Assembly (NCBI GenBank): GCA_005883245.1
Contig: VAXT01000019.1
Span: forward strand, 1 to 7,399
Reading direction: 5' to 3'
From: Actinomycetota bacterium
Lineage (GTDB): Bacteria; Actinomycetota; Thermoleophilia; Gaiellales; Gaiellaceae
DNA: 7,399 nt
Shown here: positions 1 through 6,288 of the stretch, piece by piece
How the letters are laid out: each line of letters opens with the position of its first letter
How positions within the stretch are numbered: position 1 is the first letter of the stretch
Position numbers and translations under genes: made by a program
Notes under the pieces: generated by a model
The model's database searches: none
Told to the model about the DNA's origin: nothing
What the model saw: only the letters and a program-made list of their open reading frames with translations

Positions 1-411
1 CTGCAGATGGCGATGATCGCAGCGACGATCGGGAACGGCGGCGTCGTGCTGCGGCCGCACGTGGTCGAGAAGGTGACCGCTCCCGACGGCTCGACCGTGA
101 TCAGGACGAAGCCGGACCCGCTCGGACGGGCGGTCGCGGCCCAGCATGCGTCCGAGATCAACCAGATGATGCAGGCGGTCGTGACCGGAGGCACAGGCAC
201 CGCGGCCCAGATCCCGGGGATCGCGGTCGCCGGCAAGACAGGAACCGCCGAGACCGGTGAGAACCACGTGAACACGACCTGGTTCATCGCCTTCGCGCCG
301 GCCGACAACCCGCGCATAGCCGTCGCGGTCGTCGTCGAGCGCCAGCACGCGACCGGCGGCGAGGTGGCGGCGCCGATCGCCAGGCAGATCATGGAAGCGC
401 TGCTTCGATGA
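1..411 (+). CDS. pbpA: Penicillin-binding protein transpeptidase, C-terminal part (PbpA-like, 5' truncated by window)
   Basis: This is the last 136 residues of a class B penicillin-binding protein, the membrane-anchored D,D-transpeptidase that cross-links peptidoglycan stem peptides outside the cell. The frame is open from the first base, so the N-terminus, membrane anchor and the SxxK and SxN motifs lie outside the window. Visible residues include AMIAATIGNGGVVLRPHVV, typical of the stretch before the third catalytic motif, then the KTG triad motif as KTGTAE at visible residues 79-84. After it comes TWFIAFAP, the usual strand following KTG. The TGA stop overlaps the ATG of the PASTA kinase gene (ATGA, 408-411), implying one operon and translational coupling. 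In actinobacteria pbpA normally sits next to rodA/ftsW and pknB, which supports PbpA over FtsI. That choice is inference from context; the transpeptidase family itself is clear. Confidence 0.93.
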   Translation: MQMAMIAATIGNGGVVLRPHVVEKVTAPDGSTVIRTKPDPLGRAVAAQHASEINQMMQAVVTGGTGTAAQIPGIAVAGKTGTAETGENHVNTTWFIAFAPADNPRIAVAVVVERQHATGGEVAAPIARQIMEALLR

Positions 412-2303
412 CCCTCTCCGACACGCTCATCAACACGCTCTTCGACGGGCGCTACCGGATCATGCGCAAGCTGGGCTCGGGCGGGATGGCCGACGTCTAC
501 CTCGCCGAGGACGAGGAGCTCGGACGGCGCGTCGCGATCAAGATCCTGAACGACAAGTACGCGACGGACGACCAGTTCATCGAGCGCTTCCGCCGCGAGG
601 CGAAGAACGCGGCCGGCCTCTCGCATCCGAACATCGTCTCGATTTACGACCGCGGCGAGGCCGAGGGCACCTACTACATCGCGATGGAGTATCTCGACGG
701 GCGAAGCCTGAAGGAGCTCGTCGTCGCGCGCGGGCCGCTCCCGATCTCCGACGCGATCTCGGCCACGCGCCAGGTGCTGGCGGCGCTGCGGTTCGCGCAC
801 CGGAAGGGCGTCGTCCACCGCGACATCAAGCCGCACAACGTCATGGCGGATGCGGACGGTCGTCTGAAGGTGACGGACTTCGGCATCGCCCGCGCCGGGG
901 TGAGCCAGATGACGGAGGCGGGCTCGATCATCGGGACCGCGCAGTACCTGTCGCCGGAGCAGGCCCGCGGTGCGCCCGTCGACCAGCGCTCCGACCTCTA
1001 CTCGATCGGCATCGTCCTCTACGAGATGCTCAGCGGCCAGGTGCCGTTCACCGGCGAGAGCCCGGTCGAGATCGCGATGAAGCATCTCTCGGACACGCCC
1101 CGTCCTCCGTCGCTGCTGCGCCCGGACATCCCACCCGACCTCGACATGGTCGTGCTCCGCGCGCTCGCCAAGAGCCCGGAGGACCGGTTCCAGACCGCGG
1201 AGGAGATGGACGCAGAGCTCGGACGGGTGGCGTCCGGCGTGGGCGTGACGGCGGAGACTGCCGATGCGGCGACCGCGGTCCTGTCCGGGACCGCGCTGGC
1301 GAGCGCGCCGACCGCGGTCGTTCCCCCGCGTCGCCCACCACCGGAGGCTCGACGCTCGTACCGCTACGCGGAGCCTCCCCCGCGCCGGCGCCCCGTCTGG
1401 CCATGGCTGCTCGCGCTGCTCCTCGTCGTCCTGGCCGGAGTGGCCGGCTGGTACGCCTTCGGCAAGATCCAGGACTCGCTCGGCGGCTCGGGGACGGTCT
1501 CGGTGCCGTTCGTCGTCCAAATGCGCGAGGACCTCGCGGTCGCGAAGCTGAACGGCAAGGGGCTGGGCGCGGCCGTGCACCGGCAGCCGAACGAGAACAT
1601 GAAGATCGGCCTGGTCTTCCAGCAGGGAACGGTGGCCGGCGCCCGCGTGGACAAGGGGACAGCCGTGGACATCTACGTCTCCACGGGCCCACCGAAGGTG
1701 CAGGTGCCGAACGTGATGGGCAAGTCGAACAACGACGCGATCGCCGCGATCACCGGCGCGAAGTTGAAGTTCAAGGTGCTGCAGGTGTTCTCGAAAGAGG
1801 ACGGGGGCACGGTCGTCGCCCAGGACCCGCGGGGCGGGCGGATCGTGAACCAGGGCTCGATCGTGCACATCAACGTCTCGAAGGGGCTCCAGCCGCTGCA
1901 GGTGCCGGACGTGCGTGGCCAGCTCTTCGACAACGCGGCCGGACAGTTGCAGGGCGCAGGATTCGCGGTCGCGCGGCGTGACGTGGATTCATCGCAGCCG
2001 AAGGACACCGTGATCGACCAGGATCCGCGCGGGGGCTCGTCGCTCTCGCGCGGCGGCACCGTCACGCTCTTCGTCTCCAAGGGGCCGAAGCAGGCGACGA
2101 TCCCCGACGTCACGAGCCAGGACGAGGCCTCCGCCCGGCAGGTGCTCGAGCAGTCGGGCTTCAGCGTCGACGTGCAGCAGCAGGACGTGACCGACCCGAA
2201 CCAGGACGGGATCGTGCTCTCGCAGGATCCGTCCGGCGGCACCAAGGCGAAGCCGGGCACGACGGTGACCATCGTCGTCGGCCACCTCGTCGAGGTTCCC
2301 TAG
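408..2303 (+). CDS. pknB: PknB-type Ser/Thr protein kinase with four PASTA domains
   Basis: A 631-residue transmembrane receptor kinase. Residues about 17-275 form the cytoplasmic kinase: glycine loop GSGGMADVY (23-31), ATP lysine K45 in VAIK, helix-C glutamate E64, HRD at 137-139 with K141 and N144, DFG at 157-159, and SPE at 182-184. The activation loop carries T169, S173 and T177, where PknB-family enzymes autophosphorylate. An Ala/Pro/Arg-rich juxtamembrane linker (about 276-329) leads to one membrane helix (about 330-350). Outside the cell are four PASTA repeats, roughly 363-428, 429-493, 497-560 and 563-626, each with a VP.V start, a QDP-like turn and a final V.VS/VVG strand. PASTA domains bind muropeptides or lipid II and control wall growth and division. 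All catalytic residues are present, so it should be active. The start is the ATG overlapping the PBP stop; the TAG stop shares its G with the GTG of ddl. This is the same domain plan as Mycobacterium PknB. Confidence 0.97.
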   Translation: MTLSDTLINTLFDGRYRIMRKLGSGGMADVYLAEDEELGRRVAIKILNDKYATDDQFIERFRREAKNAAGLSHPNIVSIYDRGEAEGTYYIAMEYLDGRSLKELVVARGPLPISDAISATRQVLAALRFAHRKGVVHRDIKPHNVMADADGRLKVTDFGIARAGVSQMTEAGSIIGTAQYLSPEQARGAPVDQRSDLYSIGIVLYEMLSGQVPFTGESPVEIAMKHLSDTPRPPSLLRPDIPPDLDMVVLRALAKSPEDRFQTAEEMDAELGRVASGVGVTAETADAATAVLSGTALASAPTAVVPPRRPPPEARRSYRYAEPPPRRRPVWPWLLALLLVVLAGVAGWYAFGKIQDSLGGSGTVSVPFVVQMREDLAVAKLNGKGLGAAVHRQPNENMKIGLVFQQGTVAGARVDKGTAVDIYVSTGPPKVQVPNVMGKSNNDAIAAITGAKLKFKVLQVFSKEDGGTVVAQDPRGGRIVNQGSIVHINVSKGLQPLQVPDVRGQLFDNAAGQLQGAGFAVARRDVDSSQPKDTVIDQDPRGGSSLSRGGTVTLFVSKGPKQATIPDVTSQDEASARQVLEQSGFSVDVQQQDVTDPNQDGIVLSQDPSGGTKAKPGTTVTIVVGHLVEVP

Positions 2304-3226
2304 TGGCGCGGGTCCGCGTCGCCGTCCTCATGGGCGGCCGGTCGAGCGAGCACGAGGTCTCGCTCGAGTCGGCCCGCTCCGTGCTCGAGGGTCTCGACCC
2401 CGGCCGTTACGAGACGGTGACGGTCGAGATCGGGCGCGACGGCCGCTGGGCGCTCGGCCCGGGCTCGCACGCGGAGCTGGAGCGGGACGGGCGCTCGGCC
2501 ATGGAGACGTTGCCCGTGCCGACCTCGCGCGTCCCGGAGACACTGGCCGGCGTGGACGTGGTCTTCCCGGTCCTGCACGGGCCGTTCGGCGAGGACGGGA
2601 CCGTGCAGGGGCTCCTCGAGCTGGCCGACGTCCCCTATGTCGGCGCCGGCGTGACCGCGTCCGCGCTCTGTATGGACAAGGACCTCTTCAAGTCGGTGCT
2701 GCGCGACAAGGGCGTGCCGGTGACGCGAAGCGTGACGCTGCTTCGGAGCCAGGACACCTTCGAGAACCCGTTCGGCTTCCCCGTGTTCGTCAAGCCCGCG
2801 CGGCTGGGCTCGTCCGTCGGCATCACGAAGGCCCGCGTGCTCGGCAACGACCAGCCGATCGCGTCGATTCCTGGCGAGATCGTCGCCAACGCGGACTGGT
2901 ACGACTACTCGGCGAAGTACGACGAGGGCGGGATGGAGCTCGTGATCCCGCCGCGGGTCTCGGAGGATGCGATCCGTCGCGTGCAGGACCTCTCCGTCCA
3001 GGCCTTCCGGGTGACCGAGTGCGAGGGCATGGCGCGCGCCGACTGCTTCGTGCGCGACGACGGCGAGGTGCTGGTCAACGAGCTGAACACGATCCCCGGC
3101 TTCACGGCGACGAGCGTCTACGCGAAGCTCTTCGAGGCCTCTGGGATCCCCTACGAGGAGCTCCTGGAACGCCTTGTCCAACTAGCGCTGGAACGCCACG
3201 AACGCCGCGCAAAGCTCAGGTTTTAG
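2303..3226 (+). CDS. ddl: D-alanine--D-alanine ligase with an apparent internal in-frame deletion
   Basis: Ddl is the cytoplasmic ATP-grasp enzyme that joins two D-alanines for the peptidoglycan pentapeptide. The 307-residue product shows GGRSSEHEVSLES (11-23), LHGPFGEDGT (91-100), MDKDLFK (124-130), VKPARLGSSVG (163-173), YDYSAKYDEGG (200-210), the R245/D247 strand, and the metal-binding NELNTIPGFT (259-268, E260 and N262). Between SVGITKA (ending at 177) and VLGND (179-183), family members normally carry some 35 further residues: a helix, then the strand and hinge that hold the ATP adenine and ribose (E180, K181, L183, E187 in E. coli DdlB). These are absent here and the frame is kept. The enzyme may therefore be inactive, divergent, or misassembled. 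The GTG start at 2303 overlaps the preceding TAG (TAGTG) and no strong Shine-Dalgarno is seen, suggesting coupling to the kinase. The 3' end overlaps the convergent kinase gene by 11 bases. Family assignment is certain; activity is in doubt. Confidence 0.92.
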   Translation: MARVRVAVLMGGRSSEHEVSLESARSVLEGLDPGRYETVTVEIGRDGRWALGPGSHAELERDGRSAMETLPVPTSRVPETLAGVDVVFPVLHGPFGEDGTVQGLLELADVPYVGAGVTASALCMDKDLFKSVLRDKGVPVTRSVTLLRSQDTFENPFGFPVFVKPARLGSSVGITKARVLGNDQPIASIPGEIVANADWYDYSAKYDEGGMELVIPPRVSEDAIRRVQDLSVQAFRVTECEGMARADCFVRDDGEVLVNELNTIPGFTATSVYAKLFEASGIPYEELLERLVQLALERHERRAKLRF

Positions 3227-4661
3227 CGCGTACTTCGCTGATCAGCGCCTGTCCTTCCCCACCGGTCAGCCTGAGCCAGACCATGTAGTAGCGGTACGTC
3301 TTCCCAAGCGTGTTGATCGAGAACGTGACCGGTCCGGACACGTCCTTGCGATCGGACACGCTGACGAAGCCACCGTCCTGGGAGTCGCTCGCCTGGATGA
3401 CCGCGCTGAAGGGCGTTCCACCGCCGTCGACCGTCATCGAGCCGAGAGCAAAGCTCTTCGGCGCCCTCAGGACCAGCCCAACGCCGCCTTTCGCAAATCC
3501 ACCGGCCTGGTACTCCTCGGTCTTCCAGGCCGTGGACGGATTCCCGTCCGTCGCTTGCGCCGCCACATCAGTGTGCTCGTCCCCGTTGTCCCCCTCTGGG
3601 TCGTATCCCAGGACGCCGATCACGTGCACGGGCTTAGGAGATGCGGACGAGACGTGAAGAGCCTTCTTCGCCGAGTCGTTCGAGAGCAGCAGGTACGCCC
3701 CACCTGCGACGAGCAGCGCCGCGAGCAGGACGATCAGCGCCGTGCCGGCCGGGAATCGCCTTCGCTCGCGCCGCGGTCTCGCGCGGCGCGGCCGCGGCGG
3801 CGGCGGCGGGACGATCATCGTCGCCTCCTCGCCGTCGCGCCCCTCCAGCTCGGCGAGACAGACCTCGAGCTCGGCGCAGAACTCGTCCATCGAGGCGAAC
3901 CGGTCGGCCGGGTCCTTCGCCATTGCCCGCTGGACGGCAAGGTCGAGCCGGAGCGGACAGTCCGACCTGTGCTCGAGCACGCTCGGAGCCGGCTCGCTCA
4001 CGTGGCGCATCGCGACCGCCACGAAGTTGTCCCCCGAGAAGGGCACCTCGCCGGTCAGGAGCTCGTAGAGCACCACCCCGAGCGAGTAGATGTCGGTCTT
4101 CGGGTCGACCTTCTGCCCGCGTGCCTGCTCAGGCGCGATGTAGTCGCTCGTCCCGAGCACGGTCCCGGTCTGCGTGACGCCGTGCACGTCGAGCGAGCGC
4201 GCGATCCCGAAGTCGGTCACCTTCGCCTGCCCGTCCTCGTTGAGCAAGACGTTCTGCGGCTTTACATCCCGGTGCACGAGCCCGCGGTCGTGCGCGAACG
4301 AGAGCGCGTGCGCGACCTGGAGCGCCAGCCGGATTGCCTCGCGAGGATCGAGCGGGCCCCGCGCCGAGAGCTCCTTCAGGTTCTGTCCCTCGACGTACTC
4401 GAAGACGATGAACTGGCGCCCGTCCTGCTCGCCGCGGTCGATGACCGTGACGATGTTCGGGTGAGTGAGCTGCGCGACCGCGCGCGCCTCGCGGCGAAAG
4501 CGCTCGACGTAGTCCTCGTCCCGCGTGTACTGCTCGTGCAGGATCTTCAGCGCGACTGTGCGTTCGAGCAGCCGATCGTGCGCCCGAAACACGTTCGACA
4601 TGCCGCCCGAGCCGACCAGCTCCTCCAGCTCGTAGCGGCCCGCGATGAGCTCACCGACCAC
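3216..4661 (-). CDS. PknB-like Ser/Thr protein kinase with non-PASTA extracytoplasmic beta-sandwich domain
   Basis: With the GTG start at 4661 this is a 481-residue membrane kinase. Its catalytic domain (about 8-275) has glycine loop GSGGM (17-21), K39 in VALK, E58, HRD 130-132, K134, N137, DFG 150-152 and APE 176-178. The activation loop carries T163, T165 and T171. A Pro/Arg-rich linker precedes one membrane helix (about 305-326). The external part (about 345-481) has no PASTA repeats. It reads like a discoidin or galactose-binding-type domain: ATDGNPSTAWKTE, GGVGLVL, then alternating strands ending LISEVRAKT. Its ligand is unknown; a glycan is an inference from fold resemblance. The start is debatable. 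GTG 4661 matches the usual family N-terminus (VGELIAGRYELEELVG) but lacks a Shine-Dalgarno. An in-frame ATG at 4775 has AAGGAGAGG seven bases upstream and would add 38 residues, but those include a rare TTA codon and overlap an aminotransferase relic. I prefer 4661. The gene is convergent with ddl. Confidence 0.93.
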   Translation of the reverse strand: MVGELIAGRYELEELVGSGGMSNVFRAHDRLLERTVALKILHEQYTRDEDYVERFRREARAVAQLTHPNIVTVIDRGEQDGRQFIVFEYVEGQNLKELSARGPLDPREAIRLALQVAHALSFAHDRGLVHRDVKPQNVLLNEDGQAKVTDFGIARSLDVHGVTQTGTVLGTSDYIAPEQARGQKVDPKTDIYSLGVVLYELLTGEVPFSGDNFVAVAMRHVSEPAPSVLEHRSDCPLRLDLAVQRAMAKDPADRFASMDEFCAELEVCLAELEGRDGEEATMIVPPPPPRPRRARPRRERRRFPAGTALIVLLAALLVAGGAYLLLSNDSAKKALHVSSASPKPVHVIGVLGYDPEGDNGDEHTDVAAQATDGNPSTAWKTEEYQAGGFAKGGVGLVLRAPKSFALGSMTVDGGGTPFSAVIQASDSQDGGFVSVSDRKDVSGPVTFSINTLGKTYRYYMVWLRLTGGEGQALISEVRAKT

Positions 4662-4689
4662 GGCTTGAAGTTTGGCTAAGGAGATGCCG

Positions 4690-4752
4690 CTACGAGCCGA
4701 GAACAGTTCCGAGCGCGTCCTCCCAGACCCCGAGCGCCTCGTCGACAAGCAT
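4690..4752 (-). pseudogene. Relic resembling the C-terminal tail of the adjacent aminotransferase
   Basis: Reading the - strand from 4752 gives a 20-residue stretch ending in TAG: MLVDEALGVWEDALGTVLGS. The intact aminotransferase next door ends ELDEALSVWEQALESVFGR followed by TAA. By eye 11 of the 19 aligned residues are identical (DEAL, VWE, AL, V, G), with several conservative changes, and the stop falls at the same place. Upstream in the same frame no further aminotransferase motif is recognisable. The simplest reading is the decayed 3' end of a second, paralogous aminotransferase copy once next to this gene. It could instead be a very short peptide gene with its own ATG at 4752, but no convincing ribosome binding site is present. 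The likeness is seen directly; the origin is inferred. Confidence 0.5.
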
Positions 4753-4867
4753 GGGGAAATCCCTGGTTCCCCCATGAGCCCTCTCCTTCAGAGCGTCTGC
4801 GATTGGATGAACGGCCCGGGAGCCGCCGTCTGGTGGTCGCGCTCCAGATGAACGTTGTGAGCCTCCC

Positions 4868-4884
4868 GCCGGGCAAAGCCCGGC
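4868..4884 (-). terminator. GC-rich hairpin downstream of the aminotransferase gene
   Basis: GCCGGGC AAA GCCCGGC is a perfect 7-bp stem with a three-base loop, starting 42 bases past the aminotransferase stop on the - strand. Flanking CCGCC (4866-4870) and GGCGG (4888-4892) could form an alternative, longer bulged stem. No T-run follows on the - strand, so it is not a classical intrinsic terminator. Such U-less hairpins are often proposed as terminators in high-GC actinobacteria, so the role is inference. Confidence 0.4.
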
Positions 4885-4925
4885 TCCGGCGGCCATTCGA
4901 TGTCATCTCCGTGCTCGGGATACGT

Positions 4926-6251
4926 TTATCGACCGAAAACGCTCTCGAGTGCCTGCTCCCACACTGAGAGGGCCTCGTCGAGCTCGGAATCGGTGATCAC
5001 GAACGGCACGAGCACGCGGATGCAGTTGCCGTCGGTGCCGGACTTGATCAGCAGCAACCCGTTCCTGGCCGCCTCCTCGATCACGGCGCTTGCGGCCTGG
5101 GCAGCCGGCGCCTTCGTCTGCGGATCCTCGACGAGCTCGATCGCGAGCATCGCGCCGAGCCCGCGCACGTCGCCGATCTTCTCCCAGCGCTCCTGCCAGG
5201 CGACCATGCGCGCCCGGATCGTGTCCCCGACGGTCTGGGCGCGCTCGACGAGGCTCTCCTCGTCGAACACGTCCAGCACGGCGACCGCCGCCGCCTGGGC
5301 AACCGGGTTGCCGACATAGGTACCGCCGATCGCCGAGTCGGGCGGCGCGTCCATGATCTCCGCCTTGCCGATCACAGCCGACAGCGGGAGACCGCCTGCG
5401 ATCGACTTCGCAATCGTCATCAGATCCGGCTCGACGTCGTGGTGATCGATGCCCCACATGCGGCCGGTGCGGCCGAACCCGGTCTGCACCTCGTCGACGA
5501 CGAACACGATCCCGTGCTCGTCGCAGATGTCCCGCACGCCCCGCACGAACTCGGTCGGCGCGACAACGAAGCCGCCCTCGCCGAGGACCGGCTCCATCAC
5601 GATCGCCGCCACGCTCTCGGCGGGGACCTGCGTCACGAACGCGCGGCGAAGCGACTTGAGCGCGGACTCGACGTCGATGCCCCGGTACTCGTGGGGGTAG
5701 GGCACGCGATAGACCTCGGGTGCGAACGGGCCGAGGCCCGCCTTGTACGGGTGCGTCTTCGAGGTCATCGTCATCGAGAGCATCGTGCGTCCGTGGAACG
5801 CGCCCTCGAAGGCGATCACAGCGGGCCGCTTGGTGTACGAGCGCGCGAACTTGATCGAGTTCTCGATCGCCTCCGTGCCTGCGTTGAAGAACGCAGCCTT
5901 CGCCGGGGAGACGAACGGCGCAACGGCGATCAGGCGCTCGGCGAGCTCGACGTAAATCTCGTAGGGGACGATCGTGAAGTCCGTGTGGGCGAAGCGGGCC
6001 AGCTGATCCTGCGCCGCCTCGACGACGCGTGGATGCGAATGGCCGACGTTCAGGCAGCCGACCCCGCCCGTGAAGTCGATGAACGTGTTCCCGTCGACGT
6101 CGGTGAGCGTCGCGCCGCGCCCCTCGGCGGTGACGATCGGGTGCACGAGCGAGAGCGGCGCCGCAATCACCCGCTCCTTGCGCTCGATGATCTCGCGAGA
6201 CTTGGGGCCCGGGACCTCCGTCCGGAGCTCGATCGACTTCGTCATCGCCAT
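4926..6251 (-). CDS. gabT: Class III PLP-dependent aminotransferase, 4-aminobutyrate aminotransferase-like
   Basis: A 441-residue fold-type I aminotransferase of the GabT group. It most likely moves the amino group of 4-aminobutyrate, or a similar omega-amino acid, to 2-oxoglutarate in the cytoplasm. Landmarks are FIDFTGGVGCLNVGHSHP (57-74), the phosphate-binding NAGTEAIENSIKFAR (123-137), FHGRT (152-156), the PLP-ring aspartate in VVDEVQTGFGRTG (251-263, D253), the Schiff-base lysine K282 in TIAKSIAGG, and GGTYVGNP (309-316). Length is normal for the family. The start is ATG 6251 (MAMTKS), where family similarity begins; ATG 6245 is possible. The frame stays open to 6443, but that part lies antisense to pdxH and looks non-coding. 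There is no Shine-Dalgarno; a TATCTT six bases before the ATG suggests a leaderless mRNA. Its divergent neighbour pdxH supplies PLP. Other omega-amino-acid substrates cannot be excluded from sequence. Confidence 0.93.
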   Translation of the reverse strand: MAMTKSIELRTEVPGPKSREIIERKERVIAAPLSLVHPIVTAEGRGATLTDVDGNTFIDFTGGVGCLNVGHSHPRVVEAAQDQLARFAHTDFTIVPYEIYVELAERLIAVAPFVSPAKAAFFNAGTEAIENSIKFARSYTKRPAVIAFEGAFHGRTMLSMTMTSKTHPYKAGLGPFAPEVYRVPYPHEYRGIDVESALKSLRRAFVTQVPAESVAAIVMEPVLGEGGFVVAPTEFVRGVRDICDEHGIVFVVDEVQTGFGRTGRMWGIDHHDVEPDLMTIAKSIAGGLPLSAVIGKAEIMDAPPDSAIGGTYVGNPVAQAAAVAVLDVFDEESLVERAQTVGDTIRARMVAWQERWEKIGDVRGLGAMLAIELVEDPQTKAPAAQAASAVIEEAARNGLLLIKSGTDGNCIRVLVPFVITDSELDEALSVWEQALESVFGR

Positions 6252-6257
6252 GGGTTG

Positions 6258-6263
6258 AAGATA
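6258..6263 (-). promoter_or_regulatory. Candidate -10 box for a leaderless aminotransferase mRNA
   Basis: On the - strand TATCTT ends six bases before the ATG at 6251. This is the spacing expected when transcription begins at or next to the start codon, and it fits the absence of a Shine-Dalgarno there. No good -35 sequence is visible at 16-18 bases. Inferred from position and sequence only. Confidence 0.4.
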
Positions 6264-6288
6264 CAGCAGCAACCGGCGCTCTGCATAG

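Larger units (their letters stand above)
4662..4925. other. 264-base spacer between kinase and aminotransferase genes
   Basis: No intact gene of its own is supported here. The spacer holds a short relic resembling the aminotransferase C-terminus (4690-4752, - strand), a GC-rich hairpin (4868-4884), and an inverted repeat GGGGAA/TTCCCC (4753-4758 and 4767-4772). It also holds the alternative kinase start, ATG 4775, with AAGGAGAGG upstream on the - strand. The stretch nearest the kinase GTG (4662-4690) is less GC-rich than the genes around it and could carry the kinase promoter, though no clear -35/-10 pair can be read. If the ATG at 4775 is the true start, the kinase-proximal 114 bases are coding. 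Confidence 0.6.

Noticed and set aside
2300..3181. 293-codon - strand frame opposite ddl
   Set aside because: The Ddl motifs on the + strand are unmistakable; this product is His/Arg/Asp-rich and low in recognisable structure.
3555..4679. 374-codon + strand frame across the second kinase gene
   Set aside because: It is antisense to a clear kinase domain; the product is Arg/Glu/Val/Leu-rich with no motif, as expected from a GC-rich shadow frame.
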